This document shows positions 54,090 through 60,935 of a stretch of DNA of 60,935 nt, piece by piece. The DNA is from an uncultured Prevotellaceae bacterium (GTDB lineage Bacteria > Bacteroidota > Bacteroidia > Bacteroidales > Bacteroidaceae). Under the pieces are notes generated by a model that searched no databases, was not told the origin of the DNA, and saw only the letters and a program-made list of their open reading frames with translations. The stretch is taken from positions 1 to 60,935 of the forward strand of contig CADCIB010000013.1 of NCBI GenBank assembly GCA_902801375.1, written 5' to 3'. The translations under genes were made by a program, and so were the position numbers. Within the stretch, counting starts at the first letter, position 1; each line of letters opens with the position of its first letter.

Positions 54090-54896
54090 TCACTCCTCTG
54101 CGCCGCCGTTGGTCAATCGGTCAATTTCTGCATTGGCATCCTCGAGCTGTGCGTTGAGGGCTTCTATTTCGGCCTCGTACGACAGGCGTACAGCCTCCAC
54201 GTCGGGAGCTTTCTGCCAGCCCTTCTGTTTGCCGAGGCCTATCGTCAGGCCCACCTCTGCGTAGAAGCGTCGTGCATGGTTTCCCCATTGCGAAGGGACA
54301 CACTCTTTGTCAATGAACGATGGCTCTACACGCTGCCAGCCCAGTTCAAGGTTCACTGCCAGCCGTTTGTTCAGGCGCAGCGTGTTGAGCAGGCCAAAGT
54401 CGAGGCCCATGGCATAGGAATTGGCATAGCAATTGCGGGAAACGCCGACGCCCACGAAGGGCAAGAGGTTCCACAGCCGCTCTTCGTTATAGCCCATGAA
54501 GATGTTGCTAAGGGAGAACATCACGTCGCCCGAAAGGGTGAAATAGCTGTGGTTCTTGCGCTGGTAATCCTTTTCAGTGATGACATAATCATCCATCGGC
54601 ACCCGGCTCCAGTCTATCGCGTAGTGGTTGCCCTGCCATCCCGTCAGTGCTATGCGCGTGCCGATGGTGGGACTCCACCACTTGCCCAAGGCAAGCTTTC
54701 CCTGGAAGGGTTTCCACACACCGTTTTCGTTCCATTGCAGGCCGCCCTGAAGGAACCAGTTGTCCAACAGGCCGTTGGTCACCACACGACTGCGCTGCAG
54801 GGGCTGGTCGGCCTCCTGCGCCTTCAAACTCTGGGGGCACACAGTCCCCACGGCGGCCAACAATGCCGCCATCGTCACGACAAAAATCTTTTTCAT
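54090..54896 (-). CDS. Outer-membrane beta-barrel protein with C-terminal coiled coil
   Basis: 268 residues from ATG 54896 (MKKIFVVTMAALLAAVG), a signal peptide ending near SLKAQE. The middle reads as antiparallel beta strands with aromatic girdles (NWFLQGGLQWNENGVW, FVGVGVSRNCYANSYAM, FGLLNTLRLNKRLAVNLELG, ARRFYAEVGLTIGLG). The last ~40 residues (VEAVRLSYEAEIEALNAQ and following) form a charged coiled coil. Family not recognised; resembles small OmpA-like barrels without the peptidoglycan-binding domain. The start lies about 5 nt after its -7 box, suggesting a leaderless message. Confidence 0.8.
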   Translation of the reverse strand: MKKIFVVTMAALLAAVGTVCPQSLKAQEADQPLQRSRVVTNGLLDNWFLQGGLQWNENGVWKPFQGKLALGKWWSPTIGTRIALTGWQGNHYAIDWSRVPMDDYVITEKDYQRKNHSYFTLSGDVMFSLSNIFMGYNEERLWNLLPFVGVGVSRNCYANSYAMGLDFGLLNTLRLNKRLAVNLELGWQRVEPSFIDKECVPSQWGNHARRFYAEVGLTIGLGKQKGWQKAPDVEAVRLSYEAEIEALNAQLEDANAEIDRLTNGGAEE

Positions 54897-54900
54897 GCTG

Positions 54901-54908
54901 CAAAAGTA
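54901..54908 (-). promoter_or_regulatory. -7 box of the outer-membrane barrel gene
   Basis: TACTTTTG on the minus strand, five bases before ATG 54896. No proper upstream box is visible. Confidence 0.45.
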
Positions 54909-55028
54909 ATGAATTTTGCACACCATTGTTTGATTTGTTAAAGCAAATTAGCTTAATTAAAACAAGTTTTGCAGGAACGGTGACCTCTCTTTACCCTATT
55001 GGCAGTGCCTCAAAACACAGTTTGCGCT

Positions 55029-55116
55029 AGTTTGTGACGCAAAAACTCGCAGTTTGTGACGCAAAAACTGACAGTTTATGACGCAAAAACTCGCAGTTTG
55101 TGACGCAAAAACTGAT
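55029..55116 (+). repeat. Four 22-bp tandem repeats upstream of a TPR regulator gene
   Basis: Units start at 55029, 55051, 55073 and 55095, each AGTTT(G/A)TGACGCAAAAACT plus three bases alternating between CGC and GAC/GAT. The same unit occurs head-to-head at 11739-11778 upstream of the BspA-like gene. The rest of 54897-55243 holds the promoters of the two flanking genes and nothing else seen. Confidence 0.85.
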
Positions 55117-55223
55117 TGTATCACCGATGCTTGTCATGCCGATTCGGGGTTAAGTCCCGGACTAACACCCCCCAAGTAATGGTTAAAGTATGCAAAAGGA
55201 GATTGTGTCTCGCAAAGAATTGC

Positions 55224-55231
55224 TATTTTTG
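55224..55231 (+). promoter_or_regulatory. -7 box of the TPR regulator gene
   Basis: TATTTTTG at 55224-55231, 12 nt before ATG 55244; the nearest upstream box (ATTG, 55202) leaves an 18-bp spacer. Confidence 0.55.
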
Positions 55232-55243
55232 CAGACGAAAATC

Positions 55244-57217
55244 ATGATGAAATCCATGAACATCCATATCAATCTCACAAAGCCATTAGCGGCAGCCATC
55301 CTCGCACTTGCCGTCCTGCTTTTCATGGCGGGCTGCACATCCTCCCCCTTGGGGAGGCTTGGTGGGGTCGACTCCCTCATCAACACCCGTCCCGACTCGG
55401 CCCTGACCCTCCTCAATGCCCTGTTACCCGACACCAACGCGATGTCGGAGCGCGACCTCATGCGCTTCCACCTCCTCCGCACCAACGCCCAGAACAAGTG
55501 CGACACCGTCTTCACCGCCCGCCACGCCTCCCTCATGCGCCGCGTCTGCGACTACTACGACCGCCACTCCTCCCCTCAACTTCCCCTCGCTTTCTGGAGA
55601 GGGGTTAGGGGTGAGGCCGAGGGGGCCAACTCCCGTATGCTCGCCCACTACCTCCTTGGCCGCTGCTACTCGGATATGGGCGAAGCCCCCGCCGCCCTGC
55701 AGGAGTTCCACAACGCCGCAGATGCCGCCGACACGACAAGGACAGATTGCGACTACCACCAACTAAGTCTGGTGTATTCACAAGCAGGTAGCATCTTCAA
55801 CAAGCTGTACATGCCTGCTAGTGAGTTACAAGAACTTCGTCAAGCTTCAAGATATGCTCTTCTTGGAAACGATTCGCTGTCTTTTGTCATTTATGAAGAT
55901 TTATTGGCCAACTGCTATGCTCACCTTCACATGCCAGATTCTTTCATTAGGACAAAAGAAAAATGCTCAAGATTGTTCATGAAAATGGGCTATAAAGACT
56001 ATGCAGCCATGTCATTAGGTTCAACAGTCCACACTCTTTTACAAAAGGGCGAAACAGATATGGCAAAGAAGAATCTCGACTACTATGAAGAATACTCTGG
56101 TCTTTTTCTTGCTGACGGTTCCATATCACATGGACACGAGACATATTATTACACTAAAGGTCTATACTTTATGCATGTCGGAAACCCCGATTCCGCAGAG
56201 GTGTATTTCCGCAAAGAGCTGAACGAGGGCGCTACTTCAAATGACAGGCTATGTGCATATCAAGGGCTGTGCCTTGTATACAGGCAGGCAAACAAAATGG
56301 ATTCCGTTGCGAAGTATGCTCAAAGCAGTTATTCCCTGAGCGATTCAATTTACGAAAAGACCATCAGCAGAAATCTCCAAAGAATGCAGTCGATGCATGA
56401 TTACAGCCGTCAGGCAAAGTTGGCAGAAGAGCAAAGCAGAATCGCATATGCCGCTAAACAGAGAAGCATTCTTTTGGCTGTCATCATTGCCATAACAGTT
56501 TTTATACTAATTATGGTATGGAGAAAACATAAGAGAGACATGAATCTCAAGGAAGCGGAGATGAACCGTGCACTTCTTGAATATTCCATGCACAAAGCTG
56601 AACTTACAAAGAAGAAAGAAGAACTCCAATGCTTGTTGAAAGCGGAAAAGGAAATCAGATTGCAAACTGAACTTCTTCTCAATGCTCAAACTGATGAAAT
56701 GACGAGATTGGGTAAGGCAAACGAAGAGCTTTCCGGCAAATTAGTACAATCGAAAAATCATACCACCTCATTGCAACTGATAATTACTCGTAAAAGCGAG
56801 GAACTGGAAACGCTGAGATTGAAAGTGAAAGACTTTGAAACTTTGTATGAACACGAAGAACCCAACCAGCAAGGTGTACAAGAAATCATACATACAAATA
56901 CTTACGCAGTTTTCGAAGGATATGTGAAGACGAGGAGAATCGAACCCGGCATGGAAGACTGGCAATCCTTGCAAGCACAAATAGAAAACCACTACCCCAA
57001 ATTCAAAAGACTGCTTAAAATCAAACACAGGGTCAACACATACGATTACCGCGTTTGTATGCTTATTGTCATCGGCTTTTCTCCCGGAGAGATTGCCTCT
57101 ATCATGAACAAAGAGTCGGCTTCCATTTCCAAGACAAGAAAAAAACTACTACGAAATGTATTTCATATCGAAGGGAAGCCAGAACAATTTGACCAAACCC
57201 TGCGTGAAAGCATCTAA
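55244..57217 (+). CDS. Membrane TPR regulator, lipoprotein-type N-terminus, LuxR-like C-terminus
   Basis: 657 residues from ATG 55244. N-terminal lipobox FMAGC (Cys31), TPR-like helices to about residue 400 (YLLGRCYSDMGEAPAALQEF, KLYMPASELQELRQASRYAL), a transmembrane helix (AVIIAITVFILIMVWRK), a long cytoplasmic coiled coil (about 440-560), and a C-terminal winged or LuxR-like HTH (YDYRVCMLIVIGFSPGEIAS, then IMNKESASISKTRKKLLRNVF). GC-rich repeats are read in frame at residues about 33-38 and 109-128. The DNA composition changes within the gene: GC-rich up to about 55770, clearly AT-richer after. Likely senses an envelope signal and regulates the lipoprotein genes downstream. Confidence 0.87.
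   Translation: MMKSMNIHINLTKPLAAAILALAVLLFMAGCTSSPLGRLGGVDSLINTRPDSALTLLNALLPDTNAMSERDLMRFHLLRTNAQNKCDTVFTARHASLMRRVCDYYDRHSSPQLPLAFWRGVRGEAEGANSRMLAHYLLGRCYSDMGEAPAALQEFHNAADAADTTRTDCDYHQLSLVYSQAGSIFNKLYMPASELQELRQASRYALLGNDSLSFVIYEDLLANCYAHLHMPDSFIRTKEKCSRLFMKMGYKDYAAMSLGSTVHTLLQKGETDMAKKNLDYYEEYSGLFLADGSISHGHETYYYTKGLYFMHVGNPDSAEVYFRKELNEGATSNDRLCAYQGLCLVYRQANKMDSVAKYAQSSYSLSDSIYEKTISRNLQRMQSMHDYSRQAKLAEEQSRIAYAAKQRSILLAVIIAITVFILIMVWRKHKRDMNLKEAEMNRALLEYSMHKAELTKKKEELQCLLKAEKEIRLQTELLLNAQTDEMTRLGKANEELSGKLVQSKNHTTSLQLIITRKSEELETLRLKVKDFETLYEHEEPNQQGVQEIIHTNTYAVFEGYVKTRRIEPGMEDWQSLQAQIENHYPKFKRLLKIKHRVNTYDYRVCMLIVIGFSPGEIASIMNKESASISKTRKKLLRNVFHIEGKPEQFDQTLRESI
55341..55357. repeat. GC-rich palindrome inside a reading frame (family C)
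   Basis: CCTCCCC and GGGGAGG around CTT, encoding SSPLGRLGG immediately after the lipobox Cys. Confidence 0.6.
55568..55625. repeat. GC-rich repeat inside a reading frame (family C)
   Basis: CCTCCCCTCAACTTCCCCTC ... GAGAGGGGTTAGGGGTGAGG, encoding SSPQLPLAFWRGVRGEAEGA between TPR segments. It matches the intergenic family at 18.45 and 21.38 kb in its core words. Confidence 0.6.
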
Positions 57218-57291
57218 TTCTTGATATTTTTAGCACCTTCTTTCAATCGATGGAAGTTGGTGATTCTTAATGCGTTATCTCAAAAAGGGAA

Positions 57292-57320
57292 AAAGAAGGG
57301 AAAATCTTTTTCCCTTCTTT
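57292..57320 (+). terminator. Strong hairpin after the TPR regulator gene
   Basis: A perfect 13-bp stem (AAAGAAGGGAAAA, loop TCT, then its complement) followed by a T-rich stretch. Confidence 0.75.
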
Positions 57321-57346
57321 ATTCTTTAATTTTATCTTTTTCTTTC

Positions 57347-57354
57347 TATTTTTG
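57347..57354 (+). promoter_or_regulatory. -7 box of the DUF3244 gene
   Basis: TATTTTTG; the expected upstream box is not recognisable. The leader would be about 75 nt. Confidence 0.45.
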
Positions 57355-57437
57355 TACAGTCGTTCTTTGGGAAGAATGTGTTTTAAACATCTTCCCTGCA
57401 AATAATCTATTGTGTCATATACTTAAAGGATTAAAAC

Positions 57438-57815
57438 ATGAAAAGAAAAATTTTAACAGTATTGATTGCTGGGGTCTCCTTTATTACCTTGGCAAATGGT
57501 ATCAAGAAGCATGATGGGGAACCTGTTGATTTATCAGTGGGAATCATTGATCCTGAAACTCCAATGGGACCAGGCCATCCCAAGTCCCCCGTAGAACCAC
57601 CGTATGTCACCCTCGATGACCATACCTTATATATATGGTCGCAACACAGCGGGTACGCGCTCACTCTTTTGGACGACAACGACACCGTTGTCTATCAATC
57701 CTACGTCGCCGCAGGCGTGCAATACGCCGTCCTGCCGACGACCCTCTCAGGCAGCTTTACGCTGGTACTCTCTGATGACACGTATATGTTTACAGGTGTG
57801 ATCGACTTGGGGTAA
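57438..57815 (+). CDS. DUF3244-type small secreted protein
   Basis: 125 residues with a signal peptide (RKILTVLIAGVSFITLANG). The mature part (VEPPYVTLDDHTLYIWSQHS, then GVQYAVLPTTLSGSFTLVLS, DTYMFTGVIDLG) is the short beta-sandwich DUF3244 family, common in Bacteroides and Prevotella; role unknown. Its last 123 nt recur with few changes at 60589-60711. It is the first gene after the terminator of the TPR regulator gene; the LRR lipoprotein follows 39 bp later. Confidence 0.85.
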   Translation: MKRKILTVLIAGVSFITLANGIKKHDGEPVDLSVGIIDPETPMGPGHPKSPVEPPYVTLDDHTLYIWSQHSGYALTLLDDNDTVVYQSYVAAGVQYAVLPTTLSGSFTLVLSDDTYMFTGVIDLG

Positions 57816-57854
57816 GAAATCGTATCACTGACTGAATTCCAACTTAACAGAACA

Positions 57855-58751
57855 ATGAAAAAGAACAAATGGTTTGTTTTTTTTATGTCCTTGCTTTTAT
57901 TTTTGGGCTGTTCCTCTGATGGAAGCCCTGAGGAAGTCCAGGACACGACACCTCACCTGAATGCGTCGGACAGTCTCGCCCTTGTCAAAATTTACTCCAC
58001 TATCGGCCCTTGGTATGAGGAATGGAACCTCAACGATATCACGACATGGAACGGTATGACAGTTGCTCTTGACGAGACGACGAACGAGCTGCGGGTGACT
58101 GGCCTTGAGGTATATAACGGCTATGGCTTACATGGCCAGATACCTGCGGAAATCGGACAGCTGACTGAACTCCGGACTCTCGTTTTGGCTGGAGGGGTGC
58201 TCAACGGAATGATTCCCAAAGAGATCGGCAATCTTGTAAACCTTGAGACGTTAGCTTTAGACGGCAAAGGCTTGACGGGTGGAATCCCAGAGAGCATAGG
58301 CAATCTGGAAAAGCTGAGGCGTCTCACTATCACCAACACGTCTCTCAGCGACACTATCCCGGAAAGTATAGGAAAATTGGTCTCATTGGAGAAACTGTTT
58401 CTTTTTGACAATCGCCTTACAGGAAACATCCCCAAGGGGCTGGCCAACCTCAGCGGTTTGAAGAGAGCTGTTTTCAACAACAACCAGCTAACGGGATCGT
58501 TTCCTGTAGAGATTCTCAAGGGTAATACCAACCTAAGGTTCTCTTTCTGGAACAATAACATAACAGAGTTGCCTTTCGAGGTATGGAGCGACGATTTCGA
58601 GGGCACTCCTCCTGACCTGCAGGGAAACCGACTTTCGGGCATTGTACCGGAATGGGTGTTTCGTACGAAGAAATGGCAGGAAGACGGTATCATGTGTACC
58701 CGAGGCCAGCAGGAAGGTTACGGTTATGAAAATGTTAATTATGAGGATTAA
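57855..58751 (+). CDS. Leucine-rich-repeat lipoprotein
   Basis: 298 residues. Lipobox LFLGC (Cys19), SSDGSPEE tether. Residues about 85-250 are plant-type LRRs (GQIPAEIGQLTELRTLVLAG, GMIPKEIGNLVNLETLALDG, GGIPESIGNLEKLRRLTITN, GNIPKGLANLSGLKRAVFNN). The consensus GxIPxxIGxLxxLxxLxL is otherwise best known from plant receptors and secreted bacterial adhesins. C-terminus is divergent (VPEWVFRTKKWQEDG). Probably surface-anchored, for protein binding. Followed directly by the out-of-frame lipoprotein gene. Confidence 0.87.
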   Translation: MKKNKWFVFFMSLLLFLGCSSDGSPEEVQDTTPHLNASDSLALVKIYSTIGPWYEEWNLNDITTWNGMTVALDETTNELRVTGLEVYNGYGLHGQIPAEIGQLTELRTLVLAGGVLNGMIPKEIGNLVNLETLALDGKGLTGGIPESIGNLEKLRRLTITNTSLSDTIPESIGKLVSLEKLFLFDNRLTGNIPKGLANLSGLKRAVFNNNQLTGSFPVEILKGNTNLRFSFWNNNITELPFEVWSDDFEGTPPDLQGNRLSGIVPEWVFRTKKWQEDGIMCTRGQQEGYGYENVNYED

Positions 58752-58752
58752 T

Positions 58753-60451
58753 TTGAAAAAACACGAAAAAGCCAATCATATTTATATCAGCCATTGCCAT
58801 CCTCTTTACGGGATGTTCTACAGACATTGAAGTCGTTGAACCGAATGAACATGGCGAGTACAAAGTGGAGACGAGGAGTAGGAGTACGACGTTTGACCTA
58901 TGTACGCAGTGTGAGCTTTGTGATGGAAGCACGGTCAACCTTCCATGGAACACAGACGTACCCGGAAGTGTTCCGGAAGAGGTGAGATATGACGTAAAAG
59001 AGTCTGACGGCTGGAGAATTCTTTATAGTACAGTGGAGATTATAGGCTATGACCACACTGTTCATACAGGAACGCAGTCAAACTACCTTCTCCTCTACAA
59101 CAAGTTCACCGGTGTTTTGAAAGGTTTCTATTATGCCACAAGCATGCAACCAAACAACCATGCCTTCTTCCAGCTCACCATACCTGCGTCACAGCAAACA
59201 AAACTGTTTAATTTCGTGAGTGAATTTGCTGTACCCTCTGATTCAACGTCAACCAACAGCGTGCTGCTTTCAGCAATAACCGACGATGGTATTGCCGCTG
59301 GATTTGAGCAAGGATGGAATTGTTTTATGGTGGAACTGTCCTATGACCCAAATAGCCTCAGCGAAACAATGGGTATATCGGGTGTTTGCATGAATGTGAC
59401 GAGTCACTCTCTAAACGGGTCTATCGACGCAGAGTCAGAAGGTGTCATCATGGGTGCAAACCATAAGACGAGCAGTTTTATGTCAGGAATCGCATCGGTG
59501 GTAGGGGATGTGGCCAAAGCATATATGGACTCAGTTGGTATCGCCGGACTTGTAGGCGTGGGTCTGGGAGGTCTGGCGGCAGTTTCTGCAACAAGTCTAT
59601 TCAGCTATGGAGTCAACAAAATATTCGGTTCGCTTCTCACACAGTCTTCAACTACCGTGCAGAATGTCCAGTTCACAACGAACGGGAAACTTTCGGTGAC
59701 AGGAACCAGCAGTTCACCATCTTCAGGACTAATTGCTCCTATTGGAAGTATTCCCTTGAACGGCACCGGAGAGCGTCTCGGTGTATGGAACCTCACGGAG
59801 AAGCCCAGATACACCATTCCCTCCTGTCCTGTGCTGGTCAAGGCCAATATAAACACGATGGTTCAATACATATATAAGATCGAACCCCAATGTTCTATTC
59901 AGTATACTGTCAATCCTGATGTCAGTGCCACCGTGAGCTATAGTGTTGTGGAATACACCAAATACGACGGTTCATGGGTCAATCCGACACCTTATCAGGC
60001 TGCCTCAGTTAGTTGTGGCGCTTTCAATACAGGAGAGTATCCCATGCTTGCACAGACGGAACTACTTAATGACGGCTACACAATCATTAAGTCTATGCCT
60101 AATTCTTACACATTCTATGCATTGGAAGAAATGCCTAACTATATCAGCTTAGACGGAAAACCAGCCTGCGATTTGGAATACTACGTGTACGACTATCTGC
60201 GTCCCGTGAAGTTCAAGGTGGTGGCAACCGTCAGTGCTAATGGCAATGTGGTGAAATCCGGCAAAACATTCACTCCAGTCTTCCTAAAACAGAAGAACGG
60301 CGACACGGCAAGAAGCTGGTCTCTCTCAGAATTGGCTTCAAATGGGTACGTCTATCTCAACGGAACTCAGATATGGTCATTGAACGGCATTCACACCATT
60401 AAGCCAGACAGCGTACTGCTGATGCGAAATCCAGAATCGGTGAGCCAATAA
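58753..60451 (+). CDS. Lipoprotein with glycine-rich hydrophobic segment; start out of frame
   Basis: About 565 residues as a continuous frame ending at 60451, but without an ordinary start codon. The frame opens at 58757 after a stop and reads KNTKKPIIFISAIAILFTGC, a clear lipobox (Cys near 58814). ATG 58741 and TTG 58753 lie in another frame, separated by six A bases (58756-58761). Five (or eight) A would join TTG 58753 in frame. The first in-frame GTG (58865) would omit the signal peptide. Beyond, beta-rich regions flank a Gly/Ala-rich hydrophobic stretch (about 59480-59635: GIAGLVGVGLGGLAAVSATS) that could insert in membranes. Family not recognised; see the finding for phase-variation or sequencing-error alternatives. 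Confidence 0.7.
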
Positions 60452-60537
60452 TCTAACACGACTTTCATTTTCTGAGCATATTCAGATTTCTTCTTCTGGC
60501 AAGTGTTTAACGAAACTGATGTAAATGTTTTGTGTCG

Positions 60538-60585
60538 GCCCGCGCCGCCAAAAGCATATCGCCAAAGTGGCGCGGGCTTTTCTTT
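60538..60585 (+). terminator. Strong terminator after the frameshifted lipoprotein gene
   Basis: GCCCGCGCC and GGCGCGGGC pair perfectly (9 bp), followed by TTTTCTTT. The 60452-60537 gap before it shows nothing else. Confidence 0.8.
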
Positions 60586-60711
60586 ATGTATCAGCCCAAC
60601 GTCAGCCCATGCGTGCAGTATGCCGTCCTGCCATCGACCCTCTCAGGCAGCTATACGCTGGTACTCTCTGATGACACGTATATGTTTACAGGTGTGATCG
60701 ACTTGGGGTAA
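60586..60711 (+). pseudogene. Truncated DUF3244 gene copy
   Basis: From 60589 the sequence repeats the last 123 nt of the DUF3244 gene (57693-57815) without gaps, including VLP(S/T)TLSGS, DTYMFTGVIDLG and the stop. The last ~75 nt differ by one base. Upstream of 60589 similarity ends at the terminator. No signal peptide, so it is unlikely to be functional. The following 60712-60823 shows nothing. Confidence 0.8.
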
Positions 60712-60823
60712 AGCCATTGCTTGTTAATTATTCTTAATTCCATATCACCGGATGCAAGTAAATAGGCATAACCACGTTTAAATAATAAGGATAAAAGTAA
60801 AAATTTATAATAGAATCAACGAA

Positions 60824-60935
60824 ATGATTAATAACGTTTTATTTAAACCATTGCTGCTATTCCTTATGGTATTATGCTTCGTCGGATGCCATCATGAAGA
60901 AGCATGTTTCTTAGGTAGAGTCGAGCAAAAAGAAA
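60824..60935 (+). CDS. Lipoprotein (3' truncated by window end)
   Basis: MINNVLFKPLLLFLMVLCFVGC is a lipoprotein signal with Cys22 as the lipidation site, followed by HHEEACFLGRVEQKE at the window end. Nothing more can be said of function. It follows the truncated DUF3244 copy and extends the lipoprotein cluster. Confidence 0.65.
   Translation, partial: MINNVLFKPLLLFLMVLCFVGCHHEEACFLGRVEQKE

Noticed and set aside
55029-55116. CRISPR array
   Set aside because: The 22-bp units are contiguous with no spacers and no cas genes are near.
57221-57514. 97-codon frame before the DUF3244 gene
   Set aside because: It runs through the terminator and promoter region and has a low-complexity sequence.
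58756-58762. Programmed -1 frameshift at A AAA AAC
   Set aside because: The shift needed is +1 (or -2) relative to the available start codons, so a -1 slip would give the wrong frame.
58753-60451. MACPF/perforin-type toxin
   Set aside because: No MACPF signature was seen; only a glycine/alanine-rich hydrophobic segment.

Overview
The window looks like chromosomal DNA of a Prevotella-type Bacteroidales (Bacteroidota). Three things support this. Many genes are preceded by the Bacteroidota promoter signature, an upstream TTG-type box, then 19-20 bp, then TAnnTTTG. Many secreted proteins carry C-terminal type IX secretion (T9SS)-like tails. Family-typical genes are present: a BspA-like leucine-rich repeat protein, DUF3244, an Omp28-like protein, a DUF5683 protein, and the block parA-parB-DUF5683-mltD-rel. 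The genus is an inference from memory of these families; no search was run.

Layout. 0-5 kb: the end of an M28 peptidase, a membrane protein, a calycin-like lipoprotein paired with a TonB-dependent receptor, and a PhzF-family enzyme. 5-18 kb: a large secreted pectin methylesterase, then a surface-protein island in which a two-gene module (159-aa secreted protein plus a large secreted protein, overlapping by 4 bp) occurs twice around a 1005-aa BspA-like protein. 18-22 kb: a repeat-rich junction, alaS, and a low-GC islet. 22-30 kb: a MerR-type regulator, then a six-gene minus-strand run (parA, parB, DUF5683, mltD, rel, pectin methylesterase). 30-43 kb: housekeeping and envelope genes (glycine-zipper lipoprotein, ATP-grasp protein, rlpA, gdhA, a phosphohydrolase, a receiver-like/PEP-synthase-like ATP-grasp fusion, GDPD, water aquaporin, FucP-type transporter, TlpA-like thioredoxin). 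43-54 kb: three consecutive minus-strand secreted proteins (1522-aa adhesin-like, M6 metalloprotease, Omp28-like), divergent from a membrane TPR-AraC regulator, then tRNA-Val. 54-61 kb: an outer-membrane protein and a lipoprotein cluster headed by a membrane TPR regulator, with a duplicated DUF3244 gene end and a gene whose signal peptide is out of frame with the only nearby start codons.

How the parts fit. Much of the window encodes envelope and secreted functions: pectin demethylesterification, protein degradation, adhesion, and nutrient uptake by TonB and FucP-type transporters. The rel and parAB genes are core functions, unusually followed by a pectinase gene only 9 bp downstream.

The most unusual signal is at the DNA level. 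Several families of short GC-rich repeats sit in intergenic DNA and also inside reading frames, without breaking them, in seven genes. One family is always read in the same frame. A separate 22-bp repeat lies upstream of both the BspA-like gene and a TPR regulator gene. An 80-bp near-perfect inverted repeat encloses an AT-rich core at 18.1-18.6 kb, and an 89-nt symmetric nested palindrome lies just before it.
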